Below are positions 1 through 7,333 of a stretch of DNA of 64,000 nt, piece by piece. The stretch's first letter is position 1, and each line of letters opens with the position of its first letter. The translations under genes were made by a program, and so were the position numbers. This DNA comes from Enterobacteriaceae bacterium UBA5654 (GTDB lineage Bacteria > Pseudomonadota > Gammaproteobacteria > Enterobacterales > Enterobacteriaceae): the NCBI GenBank assembly GCA_002421005.1, contig DIJC01000014.1, forward strand, positions 250,955 through 314,954, written 5' to 3'. Below the pieces are notes generated by a model. It saw nothing but the letters and a program-made list of their open reading frames with translations. It was not told the origin of the DNA and ran no database searches.

Positions 1-418
1 CCAATTCTCTGACAGATTTCTGTTTCAACAGCGCCATTTTCTTCGTCGTATCCAGCGCTTTTTTGGCGCTATCCTCATCGACCCGGGCGCTCAGCACTTT
101 ATCGCTGTTGGCCCCTTGCTTATTTCCCCGGCTGTTAGTGCCATTAACAATATGTTTCTTACCCAGGTTGTTGAGCGGAGCAATACCCCCGCCATTAAAA
201 ATGGAGTGTCCATGAAGCGCTGCAACAATACTTTCACGATCTTTTTTACTGACGCTGTTAACAATCCACAGGGTCATAAACAGCGCCATCATCGCCAGGG
301 TAAAATCCGCAAAGGCCACTTTCCATGCTCCCCCATGATGACCGCCGTGGCTCTTTTTTATTTGCCGCCGGATAATCGTGGTCTTTTGATCCCGACCGCG
401 TCTGTTCGATTGGCGCAT
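1..418 (-). CDS. lafU: Lateral flagellar motor stator protein LafU (MotB family), 3' end outside window
   Basis: MotB-type stator subunit that anchors the MotA-like partner to peptidoglycan and carries the ion-binding aspartate. Only the N-terminal 139 codons are in the window; the peptidoglycan-binding domain lies beyond position 1. Seen: a basic His/Gly-rich N-terminus, then AWKVAFADFTLAMMALFMTL, a single membrane helix with the invariant Asp at residue 38, followed by WIVNSVSKKDRE. The ATG at 418 overlaps the lafT stop (TAATG-type junction), so the two subunits are translationally coupled. The order lafS-lafT-lafU matches Flag-2 loci. Completeness cannot be judged; in E. coli K-12 this gene (mbhA) is all that remains of this end of the locus. 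Confidence 0.9.
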   Translation of the reverse strand, partial: MRQSNRRGRDQKTTIIRRQIKKSHGGHHGGAWKVAFADFTLAMMALFMTLWIVNSVSKKDRESIVAALHGHSIFNGGGIAPLNNLGKKHIVNGTNSRGNKQGANSDKVLSARVDEDSAKKALDTTKKMALLKQKSVREL

Positions 419-1284
419 TATTCCTCTGTCTCCAGCATCGCATTAACCCACGCGTCCAGATTCGCAAAGGTCGGTTTGGAGGCAAGATGCAGGAGCTTAC
501 GTCCAGCATCCACAGCCAGCAGCGTCGGTTTTCCCCCTGCCTGAGCAACCAGTACAGTACGCACACATTCCAGCAGGGAGTGTTCCGCACGCGCCTGTTG
601 CTCCATGGCGTTCGCCAGAGGGTCCATAAAGCAGTAACAGAAAAAGACCCCAAGGAATGTTCCCACCAGCGCCGCCGCCACTTTTAAACCAATCAGGGCA
701 ATGGAGCCATCAATGGACTGCATGGTGATAATAATCCCCAGCACCGCAGCACAGATACCAAACCCGGGCATGGCTTCAGCTGTACGCGCCAGAGAACGCG
801 ATGGCGCCATCAATTCATCTTCTACCGCAGCCAGTTCCTGATCGATAATCCCTTCGAGTTCATGCGCCTCAATTTTACCCATTGCCATCAATCGAAAGTT
901 ATCTGAGATAAAAGCCACCAGACGTTTTTGTTTGAGGATCAGAGGATGTTTCTGAAATAACAGACTCTCTTCCGGTTGTTCAATATGTTGGTCAAGAACA
1001 CGTAGCCCCCCGGACTGTACCATTTCCAGAAGTTCATAAAGACACATTAACAACTGGCGCTGAAACTCCGGCCCCATATTCTTTTTAGTTAAAACACCTT
1101 TAATCTGGTGAACAATTTCTTTTAACACATGCAGTGGGTTACCAATAATCATCGCACCAAATCCGGCACCTAAAATAATAACAATTTCCGCAGGCTGCCA
1201 AATAGCAACAAGTTGACCACCCGATTCGAAATAGCCACCAAACACACAACCAAGAACAACGAATAAACCAAATATTTTTTGCAT
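418..1284 (-). CDS. lafT: Lateral flagellar motor stator protein LafT (MotA family)
   Basis: MotA-type stator subunit, 288 aa, an integral inner-membrane protein that couples ion flow to rotor torque. The start at 1284 is preferred because AGAGGAT sits just upstream; an in-frame ATG 33 bases earlier lacks a ribosome site. Seen: an N-terminal hydrophobic hairpin (about residues 1-55), a charged cytoplasmic region (about 60-165), then the conserved Pro in RTAEAMPGFGICAAVLG opening the third helix and a fourth helix near residues 190-215. Family length fits. It lies between lafS and lafU with 49 bases to lafS and a one-base overlap with lafU. No truncation is visible, so the stator should be made if transcribed. 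Confidence 0.9.
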   Translation of the reverse strand: MQKIFGLFVVLGCVFGGYFESGGQLVAIWQPAEIVIILGAGFGAMIIGNPLHVLKEIVHQIKGVLTKKNMGPEFQRQLLMCLYELLEMVQSGGLRVLDQHIEQPEESLLFQKHPLILKQKRLVAFISDNFRLMAMGKIEAHELEGIIDQELAAVEDELMAPSRSLARTAEAMPGFGICAAVLGIIITMQSIDGSIALIGLKVAAALVGTFLGVFFCYCFMDPLANAMEQQARAEHSLLECVRTVLVAQAGGKPTLLAVDAGRKLLHLASKPTFANLDAWVNAMLETEE

Positions 1285-1333
1285 GATATCCTCTGCGAGC
1301 CCGAGCATCAGGCTCATATTTATTCAATAAAAT

Positions 1334-2047
1334 TCAACTCTGAAAGAAATACTCTTTGAGTTTTTCGGCAATTTTTTTGTTCAACTGACAAATCCTTGCC
1401 TCTGTCAAACCCAGCACCAGTGATATTTCTTTTAAGTTCATATCCTGCTGGTAATACAAAGAAAGAATTTGTCTTTCTTTTTCTGATAACTGTGTCAGGG
1501 CCTTACTCAGCATATGCTGAGTCATCACCTGCTCTTCGAGTTTGCGCCCCTGAAGCGGTAAAGAACGGTCATCGCTGCAAAGGAGTTCATCCAGACTGGC
1601 GAGCGTATTTGCGCCTTCAAGACTAAGATATTCTCGATAATCGGCAGCGGTGACCCCTTCAGCTTCCAGCTCCTCGGTCTGCGGATCGCGGCCAAGCGTT
1701 CGCCGGAGTGCACGAATAACATCATTGATATGATGGAACTTTTGCCGCAACTGGCGCGGCCGCCAGTCAAGGCTTCTGAGTTCATCAAGAATTGCCCCAC
1801 GAATACGCTGCGCGGCGTATCCGCCAAAACCTTCATCGGGCAGGCCGTAACGACGAATTGCGCTCAGTAACCCCATAAGCGCAACCTGTTCCATATCTTG
1901 CCTGTCCATGACTGCGGTACACTGCGGTGCAAGCTGACGCACCACTTTACGCACCAACGGAAGATAAGCCTGTAGATAATGGTTCTCTTCCTCTGGCGTC
2001 AATGAAGGCAATGCCTGAAATTCCTGCATATCGTAGGCTACTTGCAT
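1334..2047 (-). CDS. lafS: Flagellar sigma factor LafS (FliA/sigma-28 family)
   Basis: Sigma factor of the FliA type, 237 aa, expected to direct RNA polymerase to late lateral-flagella promoters. Region 2 is seen around residues 25-95 (HYLQAYLPLVRKVVRQLAP, then DMEQVALMGLLSAIRRY and GGYAAQRIRGAILDELRSLD). Region 3 follows (LRQKFHHINDVIRALRRTLG) and region 4 with its helix-turn-helix ends the protein (LSEKERQILSLYYQQDMNLKEI trimmed: LSEKERQILSLYYQQ then EISLVLGLTEARICQL). It lies in the lafF-lafS-lafT order of Flag-2 systems. Reading frame intact. Its usual target, the flagellin promoter, has been lost with the 5' part of lafA (see 6007-6120). Confidence 0.9.
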   Translation of the reverse strand: MQVAYDMQEFQALPSLTPEEENHYLQAYLPLVRKVVRQLAPQCTAVMDRQDMEQVALMGLLSAIRRYGLPDEGFGGYAAQRIRGAILDELRSLDWRPRQLRQKFHHINDVIRALRRTLGRDPQTEELEAEGVTAADYREYLSLEGANTLASLDELLCSDDRSLPLQGRKLEEQVMTQHMLSKALTQLSEKERQILSLYYQQDMNLKEISLVLGLTEARICQLNKKIAEKLKEYFFQS

Positions 2048-2074
2048 CGTATTATTTCCGAACCTTCGCCAATA

Positions 2075-2557
2075 TTACTGGAACACAACTTTCTTCACTA
2101 AAATATCTGACCAGGGAATGGGCATACCCCTGGCCTGCACTTCTTTATTCATGGTGTTAAGCAATATTTCTTTAATGTCACTGATTTTTAACGTTCTTAC
2201 ATTTTCATATTTCATTTCTGATAATGTCGACACAACAATACTTTGATACAGCGGCTCATCTGCGAGGATTCTCTTTGAGTTTTGTTCGTCATCAGCCACC
2301 ATCGCCAACTCTACCAGCATATAATGATTGTCATTTTCGTCATCATGTAACGTCACAACAGACTCAGGCAGTGAAACAAAGAGACTCTTACTCCCGTCTT
2401 TCACTTTTACTTCCTCAACCTGAGGCCTGCTCTCTGTATTACTCGCCGTCACTGAAGAAGAATTTTGCATGTAATGAATGACACCCCATGCGACACCGCC
2501 GCCCACAATTGCAGCAGTCGCTGCACTGAATATTCCGGCTAAGATTATTTTTTTCAT
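2075..2557 (-). CDS. lafF: Flagellar basal-body protein LafF (FliL family)
   Basis: 160-aa FliL-like protein. In flagella, FliL surrounds the stator at the inner membrane and helps torque generation. Seen: one N-terminal membrane helix (about residues 4-30, Gly/Ala-rich with VGGGVAWGVI), a polar linker, and a C-terminal periplasmic domain with the FliL-like strand-rich segment (KSLFVSLPESVVTLHDD, then HYMLVELAMVADDEQNSKR) and the helix around SDIKEILLNTMNKEV. It ends in KKVVFQ, the typical FliL position for a terminal beta strand. Five bases separate it from lafE upstream and 27 from lafS downstream, so it is in the same operon. Confidence 0.82.
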   Translation of the reverse strand: MKKIILAGIFSAATAAIVGGGVAWGVIHYMQNSSSVTASNTESRPQVEEVKVKDGSKSLFVSLPESVVTLHDDENDNHYMLVELAMVADDEQNSKRILADEPLYQSIVVSTLSEMKYENVRTLKISDIKEILLNTMNKEVQARGMPIPWSDILVKKVVFQ

Positions 2558-2562
2558 TTCTA

Positions 2563-3702
2563 TTACACTTTAATTAAAACAGAGTCGTTCTGTTTGAAAT
2601 GGTTATCTTCATTCTCAGGCTCAATGGCTGAGATAATCTGTGGCTGTCGACCGGAACCCTGACGGCGATCTTGCTGCTGCGACTGACCATCCGGGGAAAC
2701 CTGAACCTGTACCTGAACAAAATTCTGCTCTGTCAGTTGCTGGCGCAGGTTGTCACTCAGTTGCTGTAATGAGCGGCAAACATCCGCCTGAGAGGCACCG
2801 ATATGGACAGCTAATTTTCCCGCATCGATCTGGATAGAGATTTCCAGCTTCCCTAATGCCGGAGGATCAAGTCGAATAGTGGTCGTTTGCTGCTGCTGAC
2901 CCATTTGAAATTGAATACGATCTTTTAACAGGCTGGTGAGTTGTTCACCCCAGTCTTCAGATTGGGTGTTTACCGTTAGCACAGGCTCCGGTAATGCCAC
3001 GTTGTGTTCAGATTTCATGCCCTGCTGTACCCACGAAGCGTTGGTGAGTAACGACGAAGGTGAAAACTTTTCGCTGCCGGGTTTGTCCGAGGCCGCAATA
3101 CGCGCCGCAATTCGCGTGTCGCGCTGCTCGCCGGGTCTGCTGTTCTCAGTGCGCGGGGCAATGGCCTGTAGGTTTTGCGCGGCAACCTGCACCAGCTGAG
3201 CTTGCTGAGTTGGCGTTGGGTTCGCAGGCGAACTGGATTGCATTAAGGATGCCATCGCAGCCTGAAGTTTTGGTGACAGCACCATCGTGTCTGCTGCACT
3301 GCTTTGTGGCTGTGCTTCATGGGCACCCACGGCAAAAGTGCCGTTATCCCTCGCAGCAGAAATACCCGATTTATTCTGCGCCTGAGCCAGAGTCTGGATC
3401 AGTTGTCCTGCAACGTGCGGGCTGGCGAGATTCATCTCCTGCTCAGCAATCGCCTGTGTCGGCGGCGTCAGAAAGAGCGCGAGCAGCATTTGTAGCTGCG
3501 CGCTCTGGTCTGTGTTCTCGGGCGTTTTTGCTGCCGTGTTTTTTGCTGCATGAACACGCTCAGTCAGCGCCGTCAACGCCATCTGCGGCAGAGTAAAGGG
3601 ATCCGCAGAAGCCGACTCCGCGCCAGGCACAGTTTGCCCTTGCACAGGCGAGTCGGTCTGAGCCGGAGCCACACCGCCAGCCGCTAACGAAATGCTCTTC
3701 AT
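2563..3702 (-). CDS. lafE: Lateral flagellar hook-length control protein LafE (FliK family)
   Basis: 379-aa FliK-like ruler protein that sets hook length and switches export specificity. The N-terminal two thirds are low-complexity, rich in Ala, Gln, Pro and Thr, as in FliK. The C-terminal domain (about residues 245-340) holds the recognisable core: WGEQLTSLLKDRIQFQMGQQ, a Q-rich run, then TTIRLDPPALGKLEISIQID and a helix ending LSDNLRQQLTEQN. A Gln-rich, charged tail follows. Its ATG overlaps the lafD stop (ATGA), so translation is coupled. Substrate-level function is inferred from family and position. Confidence 0.85.
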   Translation of the reverse strand: MKSISLAAGGVAPAQTDSPVQGQTVPGAESASADPFTLPQMALTALTERVHAAKNTAAKTPENTDQSAQLQMLLALFLTPPTQAIAEQEMNLASPHVAGQLIQTLAQAQNKSGISAARDNGTFAVGAHEAQPQSSAADTMVLSPKLQAAMASLMQSSSPANPTPTQQAQLVQVAAQNLQAIAPRTENSRPGEQRDTRIAARIAASDKPGSEKFSPSSLLTNASWVQQGMKSEHNVALPEPVLTVNTQSEDWGEQLTSLLKDRIQFQMGQQQQTTTIRLDPPALGKLEISIQIDAGKLAVHIGASQADVCRSLQQLSDNLRQQLTEQNFVQVQVQVSPDGQSQQQDRRQGSGRQPQIISAIEPENEDNHFKQNDSVLIKV

Positions 3703-4016
3703 CTGTGCTCCGAAACTAAACTAACCATTGAATATGCCAACATGCCTTCTTTCTTCTCTCGATGGTTTTCCATCACAGATTGCAGCACCTCAAGGCGATG
3801 CTGCCGACGCTCGATAATCTGTTGAAAACCGTTACGCAATATCTCTTTAAGCTCACAAAGAGCGGTTTCAGAGGTTTCCTGAGCACGGTATTGCTCGAAA
3901 GCCACCATCAGACGCTGACGCAACGCGGGCAGTTTGCGCCAGCGCTGTTCATCCAGTGCTTTATTCATTGCCGCCAACAGTTCAAGGATCTGACGACGTA
4001 ATACGTCCGTTTCCAT
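3699..4016 (-). CDS. lafD: Flagellar export chaperone-like protein LafD (FliT-like position)
   Basis: 105-aa, highly helical, charged protein in the place where Flag-2 loci carry lafD, the counterpart of the FliT chaperone that binds the cap protein FliD. Seen: an N-terminal amphipathic helix (LRRQILELLAAMNKALDEQ), a middle helix with LRQRLMVAFEQYRAQ, and a C-terminal segment with IIERRQHRLEVLQSVMEN. Sequence alone would not identify it; the call rests on size, helix content and the tight order lafB-lafC-lafD-lafE. It starts three bases after the lafC stop and overlaps lafE by four bases. Confidence 0.75.
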   Translation of the reverse strand: METDVLRRQILELLAAMNKALDEQRWRKLPALRQRLMVAFEQYRAQETSETALCELKEILRNGFQQIIERRQHRLEVLQSVMENHREKKEGMLAYSMVSLVSEHR

Positions 4017-4019
4017 GCC

Positions 4020-4418
4020 CTACCCCAACTTCTTCGCCAGGCCTTCCCAACCTTCGCGCAGGTTATTCAGGATCACGATGACTTCATCAATTCTTTCCGT
4101 TGAAAGTTGACCGCTTGCTTCATACAGCTGGTACACACAATGGTCATAGAGTCGTGCAAGGTTCAGCACGAGCTCGCCCCCGTTTTCGAACTCCAGTGAA
4201 CTCGTCAGGGCATTAAGAATGTCGATACATTTATTGATGCTCTGCGCTTTACGCTCATAACGGCGGTTTTCAATGTGGCTTTTAGCGCGTTCGAGTTCAT
4301 CCATTAATCCGGCATAGAGCACCAGCACGAGGTCCAGCGGTGATGCGGATGCCGTACGGGATGCCAGATCTATCTCTTTATATTGGGCATACCCATTTTC
4401 CTGGCCGTACATAGTCAT
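4020..4418 (-). CDS. lafC: Flagellin chaperone LafC (FliS family)
   Basis: 132-aa FliS-type chaperone, which holds unfolded flagellin for export through the flagellar type III apparatus. Seen: YAQYKEIDLASRTASASP, LDLVLVLYAGLMDELERA (the FliS 'P-x-x-L-V-x-x-L-Y-x-G' signature), a basic loop with ENRRYERKAQSINKCIDIL, and helices ending ARLYDHCVYQLYEAS. GAGGAG lies just upstream of two possible starts, ATG at 4418 and ATG at 4412; the first is used here. Its client, the lateral flagellin, is missing from this locus, so it is now a chaperone without a cognate substrate unless flagellin is encoded elsewhere. Confidence 0.88.
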   Translation of the reverse strand: MTMYGQENGYAQYKEIDLASRTASASPLDLVLVLYAGLMDELERAKSHIENRRYERKAQSINKCIDILNALTSSLEFENGGELVLNLARLYDHCVYQLYEASGQLSTERIDEVIVILNNLREGWEGLAKKLG

Positions 4419-4440
4419 TTTCTCCTCTCGTTTCGGCTTA

Positions 4441-5793
4441 TCAGGCGAACGCCGCCATGCTCATTTGCATACTGGAAATTTCCACCATCGTGGATGTGAA
4501 TTCCGAGATATAGCGATAGTAGGCAGAGTTATACGTCTCCTTGATCTGATCGGTTTCACTGGTCAATTGATCCTGCTGGTCATCAATGTTGGCCTGACGC
4601 TGCATGATGATGCCGTCGTTATCATTGAGATAAGTGTCCATCACGTCATCAAGCTGGGCGGTCATGCTGTCGTCACCGACAAAGAGCGAAGTCAGCCCTT
4701 CCGGGTTTTCTTCCAGCGCCGCATTGAACGTTTCTGAGTCAATCTGAAGGTGCCCGTCGGCATCGAGCGTGATGCCGTAATCGATGATTGACACGCCGTT
4801 ATAGGTGGCGTGGGTGATGTCCTGGATCTGGTTTTCCAGTGAAGAGATACCTGCATCGCCCGCGAACGGACCTGGCGCTGAGCCCTCGCTGCCGTTACTG
4901 GTCAGAGAATTAAGGGTATCGACCAACGTGTTGTAAGCATCAACGAAGGTTTGAACCTTTTCCTGGGTCGCCCCTGAATCATTGGCAATGGTGAACGTGA
5001 GTGGTTCACCTTCCGTCGATTCCTCGGCAAACGTAATGGAAACGCCAGGGATCAGGTCATCATAGCTATTTGAGCTGCTTGTCACTTTTGGGGTGGAATC
5101 GTTAGGATCATTGGGATCGCCCGGTACGCCTCCCAGATAGATAATCGAGTCCTGGGCGGCAGACAGATCTTGCTGTTTATCGATATCACTCAAAAAGGGC
5201 GCGGACGGATCCATGTCAGCAGATATCGTAAAACCGTTCTCTGCGCCCGTTTCATCTGAGGTCAACATCAGGGTGGTAGAACCATCGGTATTGACCAGCG
5301 TTGCAGTCACCCCCGGGTTATCTTCAGAATGATTGATCGAATCACACAATTCAGTGACTGAAACATAACCATCCGCGTCTGCATCAGCTTCACTCAGATC
5401 GATGTCCATCGACGTTTGTTCAGGATCATTCATGGTGATAGTGAACGTTCCACTCGCGGGAATATCATTATCGCCCACTGATAAAGTCGTTTGCTGCGCG
5501 GTCGCCAGTTGAGAGACATAGAAAGTATACGTCCCCATCTGTGCTTCAGAGTTAGCGGTGATCGTCGCGGAGTCATTGTTTGCTGATGCGGTATTGACCA
5601 CCGGGCCACTGGTCTCACTATTGAGCGCATCAACCGCTGACTGGAAATCACTCAATGCGGTATCAAGGGACTCCAGCGCGCTACTTTGCGTATCCAGATC
5701 GCTTTGCTCACGTTGAAGCTGAGATGCCCTGGTTGAGACATCTGCTGCGGCAAACATTTTGGCGTACTTTTGTATACTTAGTGGATTCATCAT
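4441..5793 (-). CDS. lafB: Lateral flagellar filament cap protein LafB (FliD family) with an EF-hand-like loop
   Basis: 450-aa FliD-type cap protein, which folds flagellin onto the filament tip. N- and C-terminal heptad-rich helices (about residues 20-60 and 395-445) flank the central domains. Residues 75-100 (TITANSEAQMGTYTFYVSQL) and the C-terminal FliD_C region (QTFVDAYNTLVDTLNSLTS; GDAGISSLENQIQDI; TLDADGHLQIDSETFNAALE) are diagnostic. Residues 137-148 read DADADGYVSVTE, a textbook EF-hand calcium loop, placed where other FliD proteins have a short turn before the conserved helix ending in IN. The protein is acidic overall. A sigma-54-type promoter lies about 34 bases upstream. Confidence 0.9.
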   Translation of the reverse strand: MMNPLSIQKYAKMFAAADVSTRASQLQREQSDLDTQSSALESLDTALSDFQSAVDALNSETSGPVVNTASANNDSATITANSEAQMGTYTFYVSQLATAQQTTLSVGDNDIPASGTFTITMNDPEQTSMDIDLSEADADADGYVSVTELCDSINHSEDNPGVTATLVNTDGSTTLMLTSDETGAENGFTISADMDPSAPFLSDIDKQQDLSAAQDSIIYLGGVPGDPNDPNDSTPKVTSSSNSYDDLIPGVSITFAEESTEGEPLTFTIANDSGATQEKVQTFVDAYNTLVDTLNSLTSNGSEGSAPGPFAGDAGISSLENQIQDITHATYNGVSIIDYGITLDADGHLQIDSETFNAALEENPEGLTSLFVGDDSMTAQLDDVMDTYLNDNDGIIMQRQANIDDQQDQLTSETDQIKETYNSAYYRYISEFTSTMVEISSMQMSMAAFA

Positions 5794-5826
5794 CGTCGTC
5801 GACCCCGTTGTGATTAATTAGCATTA

Positions 5827-5842
5827 AGCAATACTCATGCCA
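5827..5842 (-). promoter_or_regulatory. Sigma-54-type promoter for lafB
   Basis: On the minus strand the sequence is TGGCAT-GAGTA-TTGCT: the -24 GG and -12 GC elements are exactly ten bases apart, as in the consensus TGGCAC-N5-TTGCA. It lies 34 bases before the lafB ATG, giving a predicted start of transcription near 5816. Lateral flagella systems use a sigma-54 activator (LafK) for middle genes, so this fits, but no lafK is present in the window. Confidence 0.65.
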
Positions 5843-5880
5843 ATATTTTATTTAGCTTTTTCAATGAGATATAAAACACA

Positions 5881-5906
5881 GGAAGCGCAGCTTCCGCTTT
5901 GCGGAA
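5881..5906. promoter_or_regulatory. Two overlapping dyads upstream of the sigma-54 promoter
   Basis: GGAAGC-GCA-GCTTCC (5881-5895) and TTCCGC-TTT-GCGGAA (5892-5906) are two inverted repeats that share four bases. They lie about 40-65 bases upstream of the -24 element of the lafB promoter. They could be binding sites for the sigma-54 activator, or alternative hairpins in RNA. The assignment is inference from position only. Confidence 0.4.
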
Positions 5907-5935
5907 ATAACCACGGAAAAGTTGGCGTATGTCGT

Positions 5936-5965
5936 AAAAAAACACCGCCGTTTGGCGGTGTTTTT
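5936..5965 (-). terminator. Rho-independent terminator after lafA
   Basis: Stem AAACACCGCC / GGCGGTGTTT with loop GTTT. On the minus strand it is followed by a T run, and a shorter T run is present on the plus strand, so it may work both ways. It separates the lafA remnant from lafB, the normal place for a flagellin terminator, and would stop read-through from yafL. Confidence 0.85.
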
Positions 5966-6006
5966 CCGGGTGATTGACTCGCCCTAATGCGGCATCGCTG
6001 GCGCTG

Positions 6007-6120
6007 TTATTGCAGCAGGCTGGAAACCATGCCGGACATGCTGTTGGACTGCTTAAGCATGGTGATACTGGTCTGCATCAGCACCTGCTCTTTGGACATG
6101 TTTGACGCTTCGGTCGCGTA
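6007..6120 (-). pseudogene. lafA: Lateral flagellin LafA, only the C-terminal 37 codons left
   Basis: The minus strand reads YATEASNMSKEQVLMQ, then TSITMLKQSNSMSGMVSSLL and Q before the stop. This is the conserved D0 C-terminal helix of flagellins, starting exactly at the ATEASNMSK motif. Upstream of codon 37 the similarity ends abruptly at 6120. Only 49 bases of unrelated sequence separate it from the yafL stop codon. No start, N-terminal D0/D1 domain or variable region remains. The gene is therefore a 3' relic created by a deletion that removed the rest of lafA and everything that normally lies upstream of it (lafW/Z, lfg and lfi genes, lafK). Confidence 0.9.
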
Positions 6121-6169
6121 CCCGTCTCCCCATAACACCAGATTCAGACTAGTGCAGACAGAGACCTGA

Positions 6170-6976
6170 TTAAAGCACCGTATTATCAGTCAAAATACGC
6201 TTGCTCCCGAGGTAGTGCTCTTGCCAGAAATCATCTTTCAGAGAGCTAATGCGAATACGTTCCCCGGTACGGGGCGACTCAATAAAACGCCCATCACCCA
6301 GATAAACGCCAACATGATCGGCTTTATTGCGTGTATGAATGTGAAAGAACAATAAATCACCGCGCTGCAAATCATTATCGGCGACGTTTCTGGCGCGTCT
6401 GAAATGAAACATTTCATTGGCGGTACGCGGTAGTTTCGCTGCCAGCAATTTGTTATAGGCAAAAAAAACCAGACCGCTACAGTCGAAGCCTTCCTCCGGG
6501 GTTTCTCCTCCCCAGACATACTGTTTACCCAGTTGGTGCTGCAACCGGGTAATAATTTGCTCGGTCACTGTCCGCAAATGCTCATTACCCGCAAAACCCG
6601 AACCATCCTGTAGATGATGTGGCCGATACGGTGTCGCAAACCACTCCGGGTGTTGTTCAATATAGATTCGGTTTTGTGCCCGCACAGCCGCTTTGTCTTG
6701 TGCATCGCCCTTAATGACAGGCGTCGCATGACTCCTTTTGACTTTTTCCTGCGCCAGTAATAAAGCACGATTATATCTGCGCTGCTGTGCGGCGTAGCTG
6801 AGACTCTTATAGACGGGATGGGCTTTTTTACGGCTTATCGCCGATTTATGTGCAACATTTTTGGGGTGAGAAGAGGCTGTCACCTTCAGAGGCCAGGTGG
6901 AACACATCAGGATAATTGCCACCGCCTGAAAATGATTAATACGCGGCATAGTAGAATATTTCTTCAATTTCAACAT
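6170..6976 (-). CDS. yafL: NlpC/P60 family cell-wall peptidase, YafL homologue
   Basis: 268-aa NlpC/P60 endopeptidase, expected to cleave the D-Glu-diaminopimelate bond in peptidoglycan stem peptides. The start at 6976 has no clear ribosome site; an ATG at 6949 is an alternative and would begin closer to the signal-like segment (NHFQAVAIILMCSTW). Seen: helical region with many Arg/Gln (about 50-130), then the catalytic core: GGETPEEGFDCSGLVFFAYN (catalytic Cys), GDLLFFHIH, and KADHVGVYLGDGRFIESP (catalytic His). It closely resembles E. coli YafL, including LPRTANEM and the ending of the protein. In K-12, yafL lies beside the Flag-2 scar, as here. Confidence 0.85.
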   Translation of the reverse strand: MLKLKKYSTMPRINHFQAVAIILMCSTWPLKVTASSHPKNVAHKSAISRKKAHPVYKSLSYAAQQRRYNRALLLAQEKVKRSHATPVIKGDAQDKAAVRAQNRIYIEQHPEWFATPYRPHHLQDGSGFAGNEHLRTVTEQIITRLQHQLGKQYVWGGETPEEGFDCSGLVFFAYNKLLAAKLPRTANEMFHFRRARNVADNDLQRGDLLFFHIHTRNKADHVGVYLGDGRFIESPRTGERIRISSLKDDFWQEHYLGSKRILTDNTVL

Positions 6977-7333
6977 GAGAGTACTGCAATAAGCAAAGAC
7001 AGGCTCAAAGCGGTGGTATTAAAGAATGTAAATACCATGAAATGACATAAAAAAATTAAATTATTCATAATTTAAAAATTAATTTTTACTCATCAATGAC
7101 ATTTCAGGGCGAGCCTGACAAAGAAACCCCGTAATTATTTGGATTATACGCCTGCGGTGTTTTCTAAAAAAGCACCGTAGATGCGGTGGTTATGGGTAAT
7201 GCGTGCCATGAGCTGGAGGGTCATAAAAAACAGATGTTCTGCTCACTGGAGGCATTACCCGGCAAGTGACCCGCGTGCGTGAGCGCAGCCAACGCACAGG
7301 CAACCTGAAACGGCCTTCTGCCGGTGCATTGCA
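6977..7333. other. Intergenic junction between yafL and the fimbrial operon
   Basis: 357 bases with no intact gene. The first 110 bases are AT-rich and may carry the yafL promoter. On the plus strand, 7168-7269 is open and reads KSTVDAVVMGNACHELEGHK and on to SLEALPGK before a TGA; it has no start signal and looks like the tail of a lost gene. An imperfect hairpin (CGGTG / CACCG) lies near 7155-7177. This is the point where loci that are far apart in K-12 (yafL/Flag-2 and the yeh/metG region) meet. Confidence 0.4.

Noticed and set aside
6121..6169. String resembling part of the 5S rRNA end (GTCTCCCC) next to the lafA scar
   Set aside because: Only eight bases match and the flanks do not continue as 5S rRNA.
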